Source: Clostridia bacterium (lineage in GTDB: Bacteria > Bacillota > Clostridia > Oscillospirales > Acutalibacteraceae). Taken from it: DNA of 64,000 bases. Under the pieces are notes generated by a model, which did no database searches, had not been told where the DNA came from, and was given only the letters and a program-made list of their open reading frames with translations. Location: the NCBI GenBank assembly GCA_017623575.1, contig JAGAOS010000014.1, positions 1 through 64,000 of the forward strand, in the 5' to 3' direction. Positions 35,587 through 44,422 of this stretch are shown here, piece by piece. The number at the start of each line of letters is the position of its first letter. Positions within the stretch are counted from its first letter, which is position 1. The position numbers were made by a program, and so were the translations under genes.

Positions 35587-36677
35587 AAATTCAAAGTGTA
35601 AGATATTTAACCCGCGAGGGTTTTCGTAATGTATGGGTAAACCGCTTAATGTCCATTGCATCTATCGGTGTTCTGGTAGCCTGTATGGTATTAATCGGCT
35701 TTGCAATTTTGCTTACCAAAAATGTTAATGTTTATATGAGCAATCTGGAGCAGCAAAATGTTGTTATGGTTTATTTTAATGATGAAAACTCTGTAATTTA
35801 CCAAAACGCATCTCAGCTAAGCTCTGCCGATGCATCTTCAAACAGCAGCGACAGTGATTCTTCTGATTCTGATAGCTCTGCTAAGGCATCAAGTGACTCC
35901 ACCTCTTCGGGGGATAGTGATAAAGAGGAAGAAGCTCCCAAAATCCCCGAAAGCGCCTATCTTATACATAATGAGGAGGAGGCTAAAAAGGTTTGTGCCG
36001 AGCTGGAAAAAATCGGCAATGTAGAGTCGGTTGAGTTTATCTCCAAGGATGAAGCCCTTAAAAGAGCCAAGGAAACCGCCCTTTCCGATATGGCCGGAGC
36101 TTTTGAAATATTAGATGAAGAGGGCGGCAACCCTATGTCCCACGGCGCAAGAGTTACCCTTAAAAGTATGGATATTTTTGAGCAGACCATAAGGGATATT
36201 GAAAAAACCGCAGGCGTTCATTCGGTTGTTTCCCATGCCGAGCTTGCTAAAACTATTGCCGATATTAAAAGCGGTATTTCTATGATATGCTTTTGGATTA
36301 TTGGAATTTTGGCAGTTATTGCTTTGGTTATTGTTTCCAATACAATCCGCGTTACTATGTACAACCGCAAGCTGGAAATAAGCATTATGAAGGCTGTTGG
36401 CGCTACCGATGCATTCATCCGTTTACCCTTTATTATTGAAGGTATTATTTTAGGCTTGGTTTCTGCAATTATTTCAGAGGGTATACTTTACTTCTGTTAC
36501 CGTGTTGCTGCCGATTCTATGGGTGATTCCTTTACCCTTTCGGTACCCTTTGGCGAGCAGGCATTGCTGCTGTTTGGTATATTCGCCGCAATTGGTATTG
36601 TTGCAGGTGCGTTGGGCAGTGCCTTTATGATTGGCAAATACCTTAAAAAAGAGGGTAGCGAATTTAAAGCTCTTTAG
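35583..36677 (+). CDS. ftsX: Cell division protein FtsX
   Basis: The 364-aa product has four membrane helices (about 25-45, 232-255, 285-305, 335-355) and the large extracellular loop between helices 1 and 2 that in Gram-positives contacts peptidoglycan hydrolases. That loop carries an unusual Ser/Asp/Glu-rich low-complexity insert at about residues 79-120, making the protein longer than typical (about 300). FtsE is upstream and the likely hydrolase partners directly downstream. Confidence 0.95.
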   Translation: MKIQSVRYLTREGFRNVWVNRLMSIASIGVLVACMVLIGFAILLTKNVNVYMSNLEQQNVVMVYFNDENSVIYQNASQLSSADASSNSSDSDSSDSDSSAKASSDSTSSGDSDKEEEAPKIPESAYLIHNEEEAKKVCAELEKIGNVESVEFISKDEALKRAKETALSDMAGAFEILDEEGGNPMSHGARVTLKSMDIFEQTIRDIEKTAGVHSVVSHAELAKTIADIKSGISMICFWIIGILAVIALVIVSNTIRVTMYNRKLEISIMKAVGATDAFIRLPFIIEGIILGLVSAIISEGILYFCYRVAADSMGDSFTLSVPFGEQALLLFGIFAAIGIVAGALGSAFMIGKYLKKEGSEFKAL

Positions 36678-36689
36678 GAATAATTATTT

Positions 36690-37871
36690 ATGAAAAAGCA
36701 TTTTATAATAAAATCAACGGCAGTTTTACTTATTTTAACAACTATTGTTGCAAGCCTTTTTGTTAATGTGTCGGCGGCATCAAATTCGCAGATACGCAAT
36801 GAGATTGAAAGACTTGAATCTGAATCTAAAAAGCTGGAAAAAGAAATTGCCGAGCTTAAAGGTCAAAAGGCAGAGCAACAAAAAATAAAAGATAAGCTTA
36901 ATGCACAGATAGCAAATACCCAAAGCGAAATTGCAGCTTGCAGTAGGCTTATAAACGAATATAAGACGGAAATCAAGGCGTTTGAAGCCGAGATTAAGGC
37001 TAAAGAGGCTGAGATAGATAACACTAAGTTTTTGTTCCGTCAGCGTATGCGTTCTATTTATATGAGCGGCAGTACAAATAACGATTTGTTAGTGCTTTTA
37101 GATGCTGAAAATTTTTCTGACTATCTTGCCCTTTCAGAGGTTTCCCGCACAATTGCCGCCCACGACCGTAAAATAGTAGATACCGTTATTACCGCAATTA
37201 AGGATATTAATGAATCCAAAAAGGCAATAAATGAAAAGATTACCGCCCAAAATGAGATTAAAAAATCTCTTGCCGAAAAGCAGAATAAACTAAAGGCACA
37301 GCAGGCGGAAATAAACGGAGTTATTGCCTCCATAAGCGCCGACCAATCCGCCCTTGAAAAGGATAACAAGGAGTATGAGGCGGCTATAAACAGGCTTGAA
37401 AAAGAAATTCAAGATGCTATTTCTTCTGCAGGCAATTCGGGAAGCAGTAATCCCGTATTTACAAGCGGTCAGTTTTTGTGGCCCGTACCCGGATATTATA
37501 ATGTTACCTCTTATTACGGTCAGCGTTGGGGCAGACTTCACGGCGGCATTGATATTGCAAGCGCCGGTATTGAGGGTAAGCCCATTATAGCCGTTGCCGA
37601 TGGTGTTGTGCTTTCGGCAGGCTACAATACAGGCGGTTTTGGTAACTGGGTTATGATAAATCACGGCACCTATAAGGGCAATCAGTATTCCACAATCTGC
37701 GCACATATGAAATATACCCCCTCGGTAAGAAGCGGGCAGAAGGTTAGCGCAGGTCAGATTATTGGCTATGTTGGTAATACCGGTCGTTCCTATGGTAACC
37801 ATTGTCATTTTGAGGTTCGTGTAAATGGTTCGCGCACCAATCCAATGAAATATTTCAATCGTGCATCTTAA
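36690..37871 (+). CDS. Secreted coiled-coil M23 murein hydrolase (copy 1)
   Basis: The 393-aa product has a signal peptide (1-29), a long coiled coil (about 32-245) of the PcsB/EnvC/CwlO-like type and a C-terminal M23/LytM domain (about 270-390) with metal ligands in HGGIDIA and HCHFEV. The coiled coil contains FLFRQRMRSIYMSGSTNNDL, a hallmark of FtsX-regulated hydrolases. Located 12 nt after ftsX, so it is probably activated by FtsEX to cut the septal wall. Paralogue of the next gene. Confidence 0.9.
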   Translation: MKKHFIIKSTAVLLILTTIVASLFVNVSAASNSQIRNEIERLESESKKLEKEIAELKGQKAEQQKIKDKLNAQIANTQSEIAACSRLINEYKTEIKAFEAEIKAKEAEIDNTKFLFRQRMRSIYMSGSTNNDLLVLLDAENFSDYLALSEVSRTIAAHDRKIVDTVITAIKDINESKKAINEKITAQNEIKKSLAEKQNKLKAQQAEINGVIASISADQSALEKDNKEYEAAINRLEKEIQDAISSAGNSGSSNPVFTSGQFLWPVPGYYNVTSYYGQRWGRLHGGIDIASAGIEGKPIIAVADGVVLSAGYNTGGFGNWVMINHGTYKGNQYSTICAHMKYTPSVRSGQKVSAGQIIGYVGNTGRSYGNHCHFEVRVNGSRTNPMKYFNRAS

Positions 37872-37912
37872 ATGCGCATTTTGCGTATAATTGCTTTTGA
37901 AAGGAGCACCCT

Positions 37913-39118
37913 ATGTTTAAGCGTGGCTTTTTTGTAGTCGCAACAGTTTTTGTGCTAATTGCAAGCCTTTTTACTTCATCGGTTTATATACCTGCTTCGG
38001 CGGCTTCAACCTCACAGATGAAGAACGAAATAAGTGATTTGGAAGAAAAATCTGCTAAGCTTGAAAAGGAAATTGCCAATCTTAAAAAGGATAAAGCGGC
38101 AAAAAACGCACTTAAATCCAAGCTGGATGAGCAGATGGCAGTAACTCAGGAAAAAATTTCTGCCTGCACCAGACTTATAAACAGCTATAAGGCAGAAATT
38201 AAAGAGTTTGAGGCAGAAATTGCCGAAAAAGAGGCCGAAATCGGGGACGCTAAGTTTTTGTTCCGTCAGCGTATGCGTTCTATTTATATGAGCGGAAGTA
38301 CAAACAATGATTTGTTGGTTCTTCTTGATGCTGACAGCTTTTCCGATTATCTGGCACTTTCGGAGGTTTCGCGTACCATCTCTGCTCACGATAAAAAAAT
38401 CGTTAGTGAAATCACCGCCGCTATTGAGGATATAAATAAATCCAAGGCGGCAATAAATAAAAAAATGGCTGCCCAGAATGATATTAAAAAATCATTGGCT
38501 AATGAGCAGGCAAAGCTAAAGGCTCAGCAGACCGAGATAAATGGAGTTATTTCCTCCATAAACAGCGACCAAGCCGCATTAGAGGCTCAGAACAAAACCT
38601 ATGAGGCGGCTATAAACAAGCTTGAAAAGGAAATTCAGGCGGCGTTGTCTGCGGCGGCAGGGGGCGGAAGTGGCAAAAATCCCGTTTTCAAAAGCGGAAG
38701 ATTCACTTGGCCCGTTCCCGGATATTATAATATAACCTCCTACTATGGCTACAGAGTAAATCCCGTATCGGGTAAGTACAAGCTCCACGGTGGTATTGAT
38801 ATTGCCAGCGCAGGCATTTACGGTAAGCCCATTGTTGCGGCGGCAGATGGAGTAGTGCTTTCTGCGGGATGGAATTCGGGCGGCTTTGGTAACTGGGTTG
38901 TTATTAACCACGGTATGAGCGGAGGTAATCAGTTTGCCACCCTTTATGCCCATATGTGCAGGGCGCCTATTGTAAGTGAGGGTCAGTCGGTAAAGGCGGG
39001 TCAGACTATTGGTTATGTTGGCTCTACCGGTAACTCCACAGGCAACCATTTGCACTTTGAGGTTCGTGTAAACGGCAACCGAGTTAATCCTATGAGTTAT
39101 TTCAACAAGGCAGGATAA
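37913..39118 (+). CDS. Secreted coiled-coil M23 murein hydrolase (copy 2)
   Basis: The 401-aa paralogue has the same architecture: signal peptide (1-31), coiled coil (about 33-245) with the same FLFRQRMRSIYMSGSTNNDL block, and a C-terminal M23 domain with HGGIDIA, YAHM and HLHFEV. The M23 domain keeps a YGYRVNPVSGKYKLHGG loop that copy 1 shortens to YGQRWGRLHGG. GAAAGGAG ribosome binding site. A tandem duplicate in the ftsEX operon; the two may serve different stages such as vegetative and spore septation (inference). Confidence 0.9.
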   Translation: MFKRGFFVVATVFVLIASLFTSSVYIPASAASTSQMKNEISDLEEKSAKLEKEIANLKKDKAAKNALKSKLDEQMAVTQEKISACTRLINSYKAEIKEFEAEIAEKEAEIGDAKFLFRQRMRSIYMSGSTNNDLLVLLDADSFSDYLALSEVSRTISAHDKKIVSEITAAIEDINKSKAAINKKMAAQNDIKKSLANEQAKLKAQQTEINGVISSINSDQAALEAQNKTYEAAINKLEKEIQAALSAAAGGGSGKNPVFKSGRFTWPVPGYYNITSYYGYRVNPVSGKYKLHGGIDIASAGIYGKPIVAAADGVVLSAGWNSGGFGNWVVINHGMSGGNQFATLYAHMCRAPIVSEGQSVKAGQTIGYVGSTGNSTGNHLHFEVRVNGNRVNPMSYFNKAG

Positions 39119-39190
39119 ATATAATATATTTTTATGTGGGCGGATGAAAATTCGCCCATATTTTTAATTGAACTTAAAGCGGTGATATTG

Positions 39191-40477
39191 TTGGAAGAAA
39201 AGAATATTAATTCACAAAATGAAGTTGATAAAGAGGTTGAAGCCTTGGAAGAATCAACACCCGTAGAGTCTTCAAAGGAAGAATCAGAAAACAAATCCAA
39301 GATTAAAAAAACAGGCAAAATGGCAAAGCTAATTGCCGTTTCTTTTGGTGTTATAGCTATAATTTTAATATCCTCTTTGCTATCCATTAGTATTTACAGA
39401 TGGCTTGCGCCAAGTCCCTTTGAAAAGCTTACGGAAATTGATTCTCTTGTGCGTAAATACTATTCGGGCGATATTGATGATAAAATCTTGGATGATGCCT
39501 TGGCAACCGCCTATATGCGCGCCATTAATGATAAATACGGCTTTTATAAAAACACTGAGGACAGCGTTGCAGTAGAAAATTCCTTTGAGGGTAATACAAC
39601 AGGTATAGGTGTTACCGTTTTTAATGATGAAAAAAATAACTCCTTAACCGTATTCCGCGTGGATGAGGGCAGTCCTGCGCACAAGGCGGGCATTAAGCCC
39701 TATGATATGATAACCGCCATAGATGGTAAAACCGTTAAGGAGGTTGGATTTTCAGAAAGTGTGAATTCCATAAAGCGCGAAATAGGGCAGAAGGCAAAAA
39801 TCACCCTTTTGCGTGGTGGTAAAGACCTTCAGCTTGAAATCACCTACGAGGAATTTACAAGACAGTGCGTGTACTATGAAGTAATAGAAAATTACGGCTA
39901 TGTGTGCATTACCGCCTTTAATGAGGCAACTGCCCTTCAGTTTGATAAGGCATATAAATTTTTAACCGAGCAAAAGGTAAAAGGTTTTATTTTTGATGTT
40001 CGTGATAACGGCGGCGGTACTGTAGATTCGGTATGTAAGATTTTAGATACTCTGGTGGGTGAATGTGACCTTATTACCATTGTTTATGCCGACGGCAGTA
40101 AAAAGGTTTCAGCAAAATCAGATGCCAATAAGTGTGATTTGCCAATGGTTGTTTTAACCAATGAGGCAACGGCAAGCGCATCAGAGCTTTTTGCGGCAAA
40201 TTTAAGGGATATGGCAAAAGCCACCCTTATAGGCAACAATACCTACGGTAAGGGTGTTGTACAGCGCACCTACTTTTTAAAGGATGAATCCTGCATACGC
40301 TTTACGGTAGGTGAGTTTTTCCCCGCAGGCGGAAAGGGCTTTAACGGCAAGGGTCTTGCCCCCGATTTTGAGGTAAGCTTTACACAGGAGGAGCTACAAA
40401 ATCGGTATACTTTAGGCGGAAGTGACCCATATATTAAAAAGGCGCTGGAACGCTTAGCGTTATTTTATTACGAATAG
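39191..40477 (+). CDS. C-terminal processing peptidase (S41 family, CtpA-like)
   Basis: Counted from the proposed TTG start, the product is about 428 aa: an acidic cytoplasmic N-terminus, one membrane helix (about 45-68), a PDZ domain (about 135-215) and an S41 protease domain with catalytic Ser in TASASELFA and Lys in TYGKGVVQ. I propose TTG 39191 because AAAGCGGTGAT lies just upstream; an ATG at 39134 has no ribosome binding site. By family it trims or degrades extracytoplasmic proteins, here perhaps the adjacent hydrolases. Its final codons and stop lie inside a family A repeat. Confidence 0.9.
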   Translation: MEEKNINSQNEVDKEVEALEESTPVESSKEESENKSKIKKTGKMAKLIAVSFGVIAIILISSLLSISIYRWLAPSPFEKLTEIDSLVRKYYSGDIDDKILDDALATAYMRAINDKYGFYKNTEDSVAVENSFEGNTTGIGVTVFNDEKNNSLTVFRVDEGSPAHKAGIKPYDMITAIDGKTVKEVGFSESVNSIKREIGQKAKITLLRGGKDLQLEITYEEFTRQCVYYEVIENYGYVCITAFNEATALQFDKAYKFLTEQKVKGFIFDVRDNGGGTVDSVCKILDTLVGECDLITIVYADGSKKVSAKSDANKCDLPMVVLTNEATASASELFAANLRDMAKATLIGNNTYGKGVVQRTYFLKDESCIRFTVGEFFPAGGKGFNGKGLAPDFEVSFTQEELQNRYTLGGSDPYIKKALERLALFYYE

Positions 40478-40837
40478 ATTTATGGATGCGGGAACGCCAA
40501 GCGTTCTTTTATTACGAATAGGTTTATGGATGCGGCGTAGTCTTTACCCCGCGTCCATTTTATTTGTGGGTGTAAGGCGGTTTTTAGCCTGTGCTTTGCC
40601 TTTTTAAAACAACACGACAAATTGTGGTTTATCGCACAAATTTGCGATTTAGGAGGCCGTCCCCGGACGGGGAAGGGGGACCGCCGAACGGCGGTGGAAG
40701 GGGAGATTTTTCACAGCAAAAAGCCCTTAATAGAGCGGTTTGCGATGGTTTTTCAACCCTTCCCCCAGCGTACGCTGGGCCCCCTTCCCTGTCTAGGGAC
40801 GGCCTTAAGCAGTCACATCTTCAAACTATAATTTATC
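40465..40837 (+). repeat. Intergenic repeat family A, copy 2
   Basis: It carries all family A blocks (TTATTACGAATA, GGAACGCCAAGCGTTC, GGATGCGG...CCGCGTCC, TTATTTGTGGGTGTAAGGCGG) and ends CTATAATTTATC. The final module is expanded by about 190 nt with GGGG-rich inverted pieces, including CGCACAAATTTGCGATTTAG also seen, inverted, in copy 4. It overlaps the end of the S41 protease gene. Confidence 0.85.
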
Positions 40838-40852
40838 TTTATATATAAACAC

Positions 40853-40904
40853 AAAAATCTGCAATAAAAAATGCTTTTTTCGCATTTTTACTGCAGATTT
40901 TTTT
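40853..40904. terminator. Bidirectional terminator between convergent genes
   Basis: AAAAATCTGCA pairs with TGCAGATTTTT; an inner AAAATGC/GCATTTT stem and a T7 run follow. It serves the S41 protease (plus) and phosphoribosyltransferase (minus) genes. Confidence 0.85.
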
Positions 40905-40928
40905 ATCTCTAATTAAAATTTTCAGCTA

Positions 40929-41483
40929 TTATAAAACGCTGCCGTCGGGCTTAAAAAGTGGTAATTCCTCAAGAAAAACAATGTCATCCCTGTTTTTGGC
41001 ATCACCCTCGGCAAGAACGGTCATTTTACCAACCGTAATGCCGCCTGCCTCATTTACAAGCTGCTCAATTGCACGCAAAGATTCGCCTGTGGAAATAACA
41101 TCATCCACAATAAGAATCCGCTTTCCCTTCATTTTTTCGGCATCGGCAGTATCAAGGAAAAGCTTTTGCTCTGCGGCGGTGGTAATGGAACGAACATTAA
41201 CCTCTAAAACACCCGTCATATAAAGCTTGGGCGCCTTGCGGGCAAGCAGATAGTAGCTATCCCCGTTAAGTCTTGCCATTTCGTGGCAAAGGGGAATACC
41301 TTTTGCCTCGGCGGTGATTAAATAATCGTATTCGGGGGCACGCTTTAAAAGCTCCTTTGCGCAGGCGGTGGTAAGCTCGGTGTCGCCGAACATTACAAAG
41401 GCGCCTATGTAAAGATTTTCATTAACGGGGCAAAGGGGTAAAGCGCGGTCTAATCCCGCAATTTTCATATTGTGATAAAGCAT
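40929..41483 (-). CDS. Phosphoribosyltransferase, adenine-PRT-like
   Basis: The 184-aa product has the PRPP-binding motif ILIVDDVISTGES (about residues 121-133) and a type I PRT layout with an early ITAEAKGIPL flexible-loop region. It resembles Apt/Xpt-type purine salvage enzymes, but the N-terminus differs from standard Apt, so the base cannot be fixed; a PurR-like regulator fold is the other possibility. AAGGAG ribosome binding site. Divergent from secA across 185 nt. Confidence 0.8.
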   Translation of the reverse strand: MLYHNMKIAGLDRALPLCPVNENLYIGAFVMFGDTELTTACAKELLKRAPEYDYLITAEAKGIPLCHEMARLNGDSYYLLARKAPKLYMTGVLEVNVRSITTAAEQKLFLDTADAEKMKGKRILIVDDVISTGESLRAIEQLVNEAGGITVGKMTVLAEGDAKNRDDIVFLEELPLFKPDGSVL

Positions 41484-41668
41484 TTTTATTAACTCCTTTT
41501 TGGAATTTATACAATTATTATACTACTTAATCTTTTTTCGGTCAAGCAAAACCTGAAAAATTACACCTTTTGATATTATTTCTTTACAATTTATACTTTA
41601 TTTTTTACGGCATATTTGGTATAATGTATTATGTATTGGTTTATTCACTTTTTGAAAGGATTTTATAT

Positions 41669-44407
41669 ATGGGATTTTTAGAAAAACTTTTTGGTAACTA
41701 TAGCAAAAAAGAAATAAAAAGAATTACTGCGTTGCAGGAAAAGGTGCTTTCTTATGAGGATGAGTACAAAAAGCTGACCGATGAGGAGCTTAAAGAAAAA
41801 ACAACAGAATTTAAAGAAAGACTAAACGCAATGGAAACCTTGGACGACCTTTTGCCTGAGGCCTTTGCCGTTTGCCGCGAGGCGGGTGATCGCGTACTTG
41901 GTATGCGCCATTTCCCCGTACAGATTTTGGGCGGTATAATACTGCATCAGGGCAGAATAAGTGAAATGAAAACAGGTGAGGGTAAAACTCTTGTTGCCAC
42001 CCTTCCCGCATATCTTAACGCTCTTTCGGGCAAGGGCGTTCACATTGTAACGGTAAACGATTATCTTGCAAAGCGCGACTCAGAATGGATGGGCAAGCTT
42101 TACGGATTTTTGGGTCTTAGTGTTGGACTTATTATTCACGGTATGAATCAACAGGAGAAAAAAGCCGCCTACGATGCCGATATAACCTATTGCACCAACA
42201 ATGAGCTTGGCTTTGATTATCTGCGCGATAATATGGCAATTTATAAAGAGGAACGCGTTCAGCGCGGACATAATTTTGCCATTGTGGATGAGGTTGACTC
42301 CATTTTAATTGATGAGGCAAGAACCCCCCTTATTATTTCGGGTAAGGCGGGGGCATCCACCGACCTTTACACCGCCGCAAACCGTTTTGCAAGAAAGCTT
42401 AAAATGGTTAAGGTTACCGAAAGTGATGATAAAAAGTCAGACGAGGTTAATAATTACGACGGCGACTATGTTGTTGATGAAAAGGCAAGAACCGCCACCC
42501 TTACCCCTGAGGGTGTTAAAAAGGCTGAGGCGGAATTTAAAATTGATAATCTTACCGATGTTGAAAATATGGCCATTGCCCACCACATAAATCAGGCAAT
42601 CAAGGCAAACGGCGTTATGAAACGCGATGTTGACTATGTTGTAAAAGACGGCGAGGTTATTATTGTTGATGAATTTACAGGTCGTTTGATGTTTGGTCGC
42701 CGCTATAATGAGGGACTTCATCAGGCAATTGAGGCAAAAGAGGGCGTTAAAATCGCTGATGAATCCCGTACCCTTGCATCCATTACCTTCCAGAACTTCT
42801 TCCGCCTTTACAGTAAGCTTTCGGGTATGACGGGTACCGCCCTGACCGAGGAAATGGAGTTTCGTAAAATCTATAATCTGGATGTAGTGGAAATCCCAAC
42901 AAATAAGCCTGTTATAAGAAACGATAATAACGATGTTGTTTATAAAACCGAGCTTGCAAAGTTCAATGCGGTTATAAATCATATTAAACAGGCTCACGCA
43001 AAGGGTCAGCCTGTGCTTGTGGGTACCGTTACAATTGAAAAATCCGAAATACTAAGCAGTATGCTTAAAAAAGAGAATATTCCTCATAGCGTGCTCAACG
43101 CAAAGCACCACGAAAAGGAGGCCGAAATAATTGCTCAGGCAGGTAAATTCGGCGCTGTTACCATAGCCACCAATATGGCGGGTCGTGGTACCGATATTAT
43201 GCTTGGCGGTAATGCTGAATTTTTGGCTAGAAATGAGCTTAAAAAGGAAGGCTACAGTGATGAAATCATAGCCGAGGCAACAGGCTATGCCGATACCGAT
43301 AATAAGGATATTCTTATTGCCAGAGAAAAATTTGCAGAATATATGGCAAAATTCAAGGCAGAAATTGCACCCGAGGCCGAAAAGGTAAGGGCGGCAGGCG
43401 GTCTTTTGATTATAGGCACCGAGCGTCACGAATCTCGCCGTATTGATAATCAGCTTCGCGGTCGCGCGGGTCGTCAGGGCGACCCCGGTGATACAAAGTT
43501 CTATGTTTCCTTTGAGGATGATTTAATGCGTCTTTTCGGCGGTCAAAGAACAAGCGATATTATGTCCAGATTTAAAGTGGATCAGGATTTGTCTATTGAC
43601 TATCGCATAGTTTCAAACCTTATAGAAACTGCGCAGGGCAGGGTTGAGGCAAGGAATTTTGGCATCCGCGAAAGAGTTTTAGAGTATGACGATGTTATGA
43701 ACCAACAGCGCGAGCTTATTTATAAGCAGCGAAATCAGGTGCTTGACGGTGAGGATATTGAGGCAAAAATCCGTGGTATGGTAGAAGCCACCCTTAAAGA
43801 GGAGGTTGCCGCCGCCATTGAGGATAGCGATGTTCACGATGATTGGGATTTTGAACCCCTTAAAAAGCGCTTTGGCGGTTGGATGCTAAGGGATGATGAC
43901 CTTGTTTTCACAACCGAGGAGCTGGGCAATACATCATATGAGGAAATTGAGCAGTTGATTATTGACCGCGCAAACGAGTATCTGGATGCTAAGGAGCAAA
44001 GATACGGCGAGGAAAGAATGCGCGATATTGAACACTATGTGCTTCTTAAAACGGTTGATAGGCACTGGATGGACCATATTGATGCTATGGATGAGCTTCG
44101 TCAGGGTGTGGGACTTCGTAGCTACGGTCAGCATAACCCTGTAGTAGAATACCGCAATGACGGTACCGATATGTTCAACGCAATGATTGATTCTATCCGT
44201 CGCGAAACGGCAATTGGTATTCTAGTTGGTGAATTTAAAACCGCAGAGGAGCTTAAAAGAGAAAAGGTTGCAGAGGAAAACGCAACCTCAAGCGACGGCA
44301 GTGTTAATCGTACCGTTCGCGGAAAAGGTGTTGTAAGCAAAAACGCTCCTTGCCCCTGCGGAAGCGGTAAAAAATACAAGCGTTGCTGTGGCAAGGATAT
44401 AGATTAG
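41669..44407 (+). CDS. secA: Preprotein translocase ATPase SecA
   Basis: The product (912 aa) begins [17 protein letters not shown] and contains Walker A ([13 protein letters not shown]), the [19 protein letters not shown] motif, the helicase motif [12 protein letters not shown] and a C-terminal zinc-binding [13 protein letters not shown]. It drives Sec-dependent export, including the secreted proteins in this window. ATG 41669 follows GAAAGGA; an earlier in-frame ATG at 41570 would add an implausible hydrophobic leader. A TATAAT near 41622 may be its -10 box. Confidence 0.97.
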   Translation: MGFLEKLFGNYSKKEIKRITALQEKVLSYEDEYKKLTDEELKEKTTEFKERLNAMETLDDLLPEAFAVCREAGDRVLGMRHFPVQILGGIILHQGRISEMKTGEGKTLVATLPAYLNALSGKGVHIVTVNDYLAKRDSEWMGKLYGFLGLSVGLIIHGMNQQEKKAAYDADITYCTNNELGFDYLRDNMAIYKEERVQRGHNFAIVDEVDSILIDEARTPLIISGKAGASTDLYTAANRFARKLKMVKVTESDDKKSDEVNNYDGDYVVDEKARTATLTPEGVKKAEAEFKIDNLTDVENMAIAHHINQAIKANGVMKRDVDYVVKDGEVIIVDEFTGRLMFGRRYNEGLHQAIEAKEGVKIADESRTLASITFQNFFRLYSKLSGMTGTALTEEMEFRKIYNLDVVEIPTNKPVIRNDNNDVVYKTELAKFNAVINHIKQAHAKGQPVLVGTVTIEKSEILSSMLKKENIPHSVLNAKHHEKEAEIIAQAGKFGAVTIATNMAGRGTDIMLGGNAEFLARNELKKEGYSDEIIAEATGYADTDNKDILIAREKFAEYMAKFKAEIAPEAEKVRAAGGLLIIGTERHESRRIDNQLRGRAGRQGDPGDTKFYVSFEDDLMRLFGGQRTSDIMSRFKVDQDLSIDYRIVSNLIETAQGRVEARNFGIRERVLEYDDVMNQQRELIYKQRNQVLDGEDIEAKIRGMVEATLKEEVAAAIEDSDVHDDWDFEPLKKRFGGWMLRDDDLVFTTEELGNTSYEEIEQLIIDRANEYLDAKEQRYGEERMRDIEHYVLLKTVDRHWMDHIDAMDELRQGVGLRSYGQHNPVVEYRNDGTDMFNAMIDSIRRETAIGILVGEFKTAEELKREKVAEENATSSDGSVNRTVRGKGVVSKNAPCPCGSGKKYKRCCGKDID

Positions 44408-44422
44408 GTTGGTGTTTTTAAA

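Noticed and set aside
36690..39118. Assembly duplication of the M23 gene
   Set aside because: The two copies differ throughout at DNA and protein level, with distinct linkers and loops, so they are true paralogues.
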